A stretch of DNA of 6,074 bases from Bordetella parapertussis (GTDB lineage: Bacteria > Pseudomonadota > Gammaproteobacteria > Burkholderiales > Burkholderiaceae_C), in the NCBI GenBank assembly GCA_943328885.2, contig CALQBT020000186.1:1-6074 (forward strand). The letters are read 5' to 3'. The position numbers and the translations under genes are program-made. The stretch's first letter is position 1. Each line of letters starts with the position of its first letter. The notes under the pieces are model-generated. The model was not told the DNA's origin. It saw nothing but the letters and a program-made list of their open reading frames with translations, and did no database searches. Of this stretch, positions 5,767 to 6,074 are shown one piece after another.

Positions 5767-6074
5767 ACTCGGATCCAGGCCCGGATCTGGCGGCAACATG
5801 GACCGCCGCCACATTGCCAGGCAGCCCATTTCTGGCGCGCCTGGGAGCGGAACTATGGCTGGACCAAGTTCGTCTGGCAGATCTGGCGGCCGAGTTCGGC
5901 ACACCGCTGTACGTGTATTCGCGCGGCGCGATGCGCGCCGCCGCCAAGGCTTACCAACACGCGCTGGCGGGGCGACCGCACCTGCTGTGCTACGCGATGA
6001 AGGCCAATTCCAGCCTGGCAGTGATCAAGACCTTTGCCGACATGGGTTTGGGCTTCGACATCGTCTCGGGCGGC
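5763..6074 (+). CDS. lysA: Diaminopimelate decarboxylase LysA (partial, C-terminus beyond the right edge)
   Basis: LysA is the PLP-dependent enzyme that converts meso-diaminopimelate to L-lysine, the last step of the pathway, in the cytoplasm. Only the first 104 residues are present. They show LADLAAEFGTPLYVYSR (38-54), the start of the alanine-racemase-like barrel. The PLP-binding lysine K80 lies in CYAMKANSSLAVIK, followed by GLGFDIVSGG (95-104), all typical of the family. The ATG at 5763 overlaps the lptM stop (ATGA), so translational coupling is likely; there is no good Shine-Dalgarno. Residues 1-17 precede the LPGSPFL segment near which many relatives begin, and a TTG at 5814 would start there, but it also lacks a ribosome site, so the ATG is preferred. 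The lysA product also draws on the diaminopimelate pool shared with peptidoglycan synthesis. Confidence 0.95.
   Translation, partial: MNSDPGPDLAATWTAATLPGSPFLARLGAELWLDQVRLADLAAEFGTPLYVYSRGAMRAAAKAYQHALAGRPHLLCYAMKANSSLAVIKTFADMGLGFDIVSGG

Noticed and set aside
1..6074. A novel defence, mobile or secondary-metabolite system
   Set aside because: Every base outside the 222-bp, 27-bp, 19-bp and 6-bp gaps belongs to a recognised housekeeping or pilus gene. No tRNA, insertion sequence, phage gene, CRISPR repeat or composition shift was seen.

Overview
The window is GC-rich chromosomal DNA (roughly 64% GC by eye) that reads as a betaproteobacterium, most likely order Burkholderiales. The evidence is the protein style of every gene and the gene order pilP-O-N-M / PBP1a / cyaY / lptM / lysA, an arrangement familiar in that group. 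The genus cannot be fixed from this sequence. Coding density is very high. Eight genes are supported, two of them cut by the window edges. I see no RNA gene, mobile element, CRISPR array or sign of recent transfer.

Left part (1-2606, minus strand): the type IV pilus alignment subcomplex, transcribed right to left as pilM > pilN > pilO > pilP, with pilP running off the left edge; pilQ would be expected next. The genes are packed as an operon: pilM/pilN overlap by ATGA, pilN/pilO are 6 bases apart, and pilO/pilP overlap by GTGA if pilP starts at a GTG with a good Shine-Dalgarno. PilM is the cytoplasmic actin-like protein that binds the N-terminal tail of PilN. PilN and PilO form the inner-membrane, periplasmic coiled-coil heterodimer. 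PilP is the lipoprotein that links them to the PilQ secretin.

Middle (2607-2828): a 222-bp divergent intergenic region between pilM and the penicillin-binding protein gene. It holds candidate promoters for both sides, a perfect 10-bp inverted repeat with a third partial copy, and a short perfect hairpin overlapping one arm.

Right part: a complete class A penicillin-binding protein (PBP1a type, mrcA/ponA) on the plus strand with all glycosyltransferase and transpeptidase motifs intact. It converges on cyaY (bacterial frataxin, minus). cyaY is divergent, only 19 bp away, from lptM (small outer-membrane lipoprotein, plus), which overlaps lysA (diaminopimelate decarboxylase) by ATGA; lysA runs off the right edge. 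lysA (lysine from meso-diaminopimelate) and the PBP (peptidoglycan polymerisation and crosslinking) both touch wall metabolism, while lptM serves LPS-transporter assembly, so much of the window concerns the cell envelope.

I found no undescribed system. The points worth a second look are regulatory: apparently leaderless or nearly leaderless starts for lptM and the PBP gene, and the inverted-repeat architecture of the pilM/PBP intergenic region.
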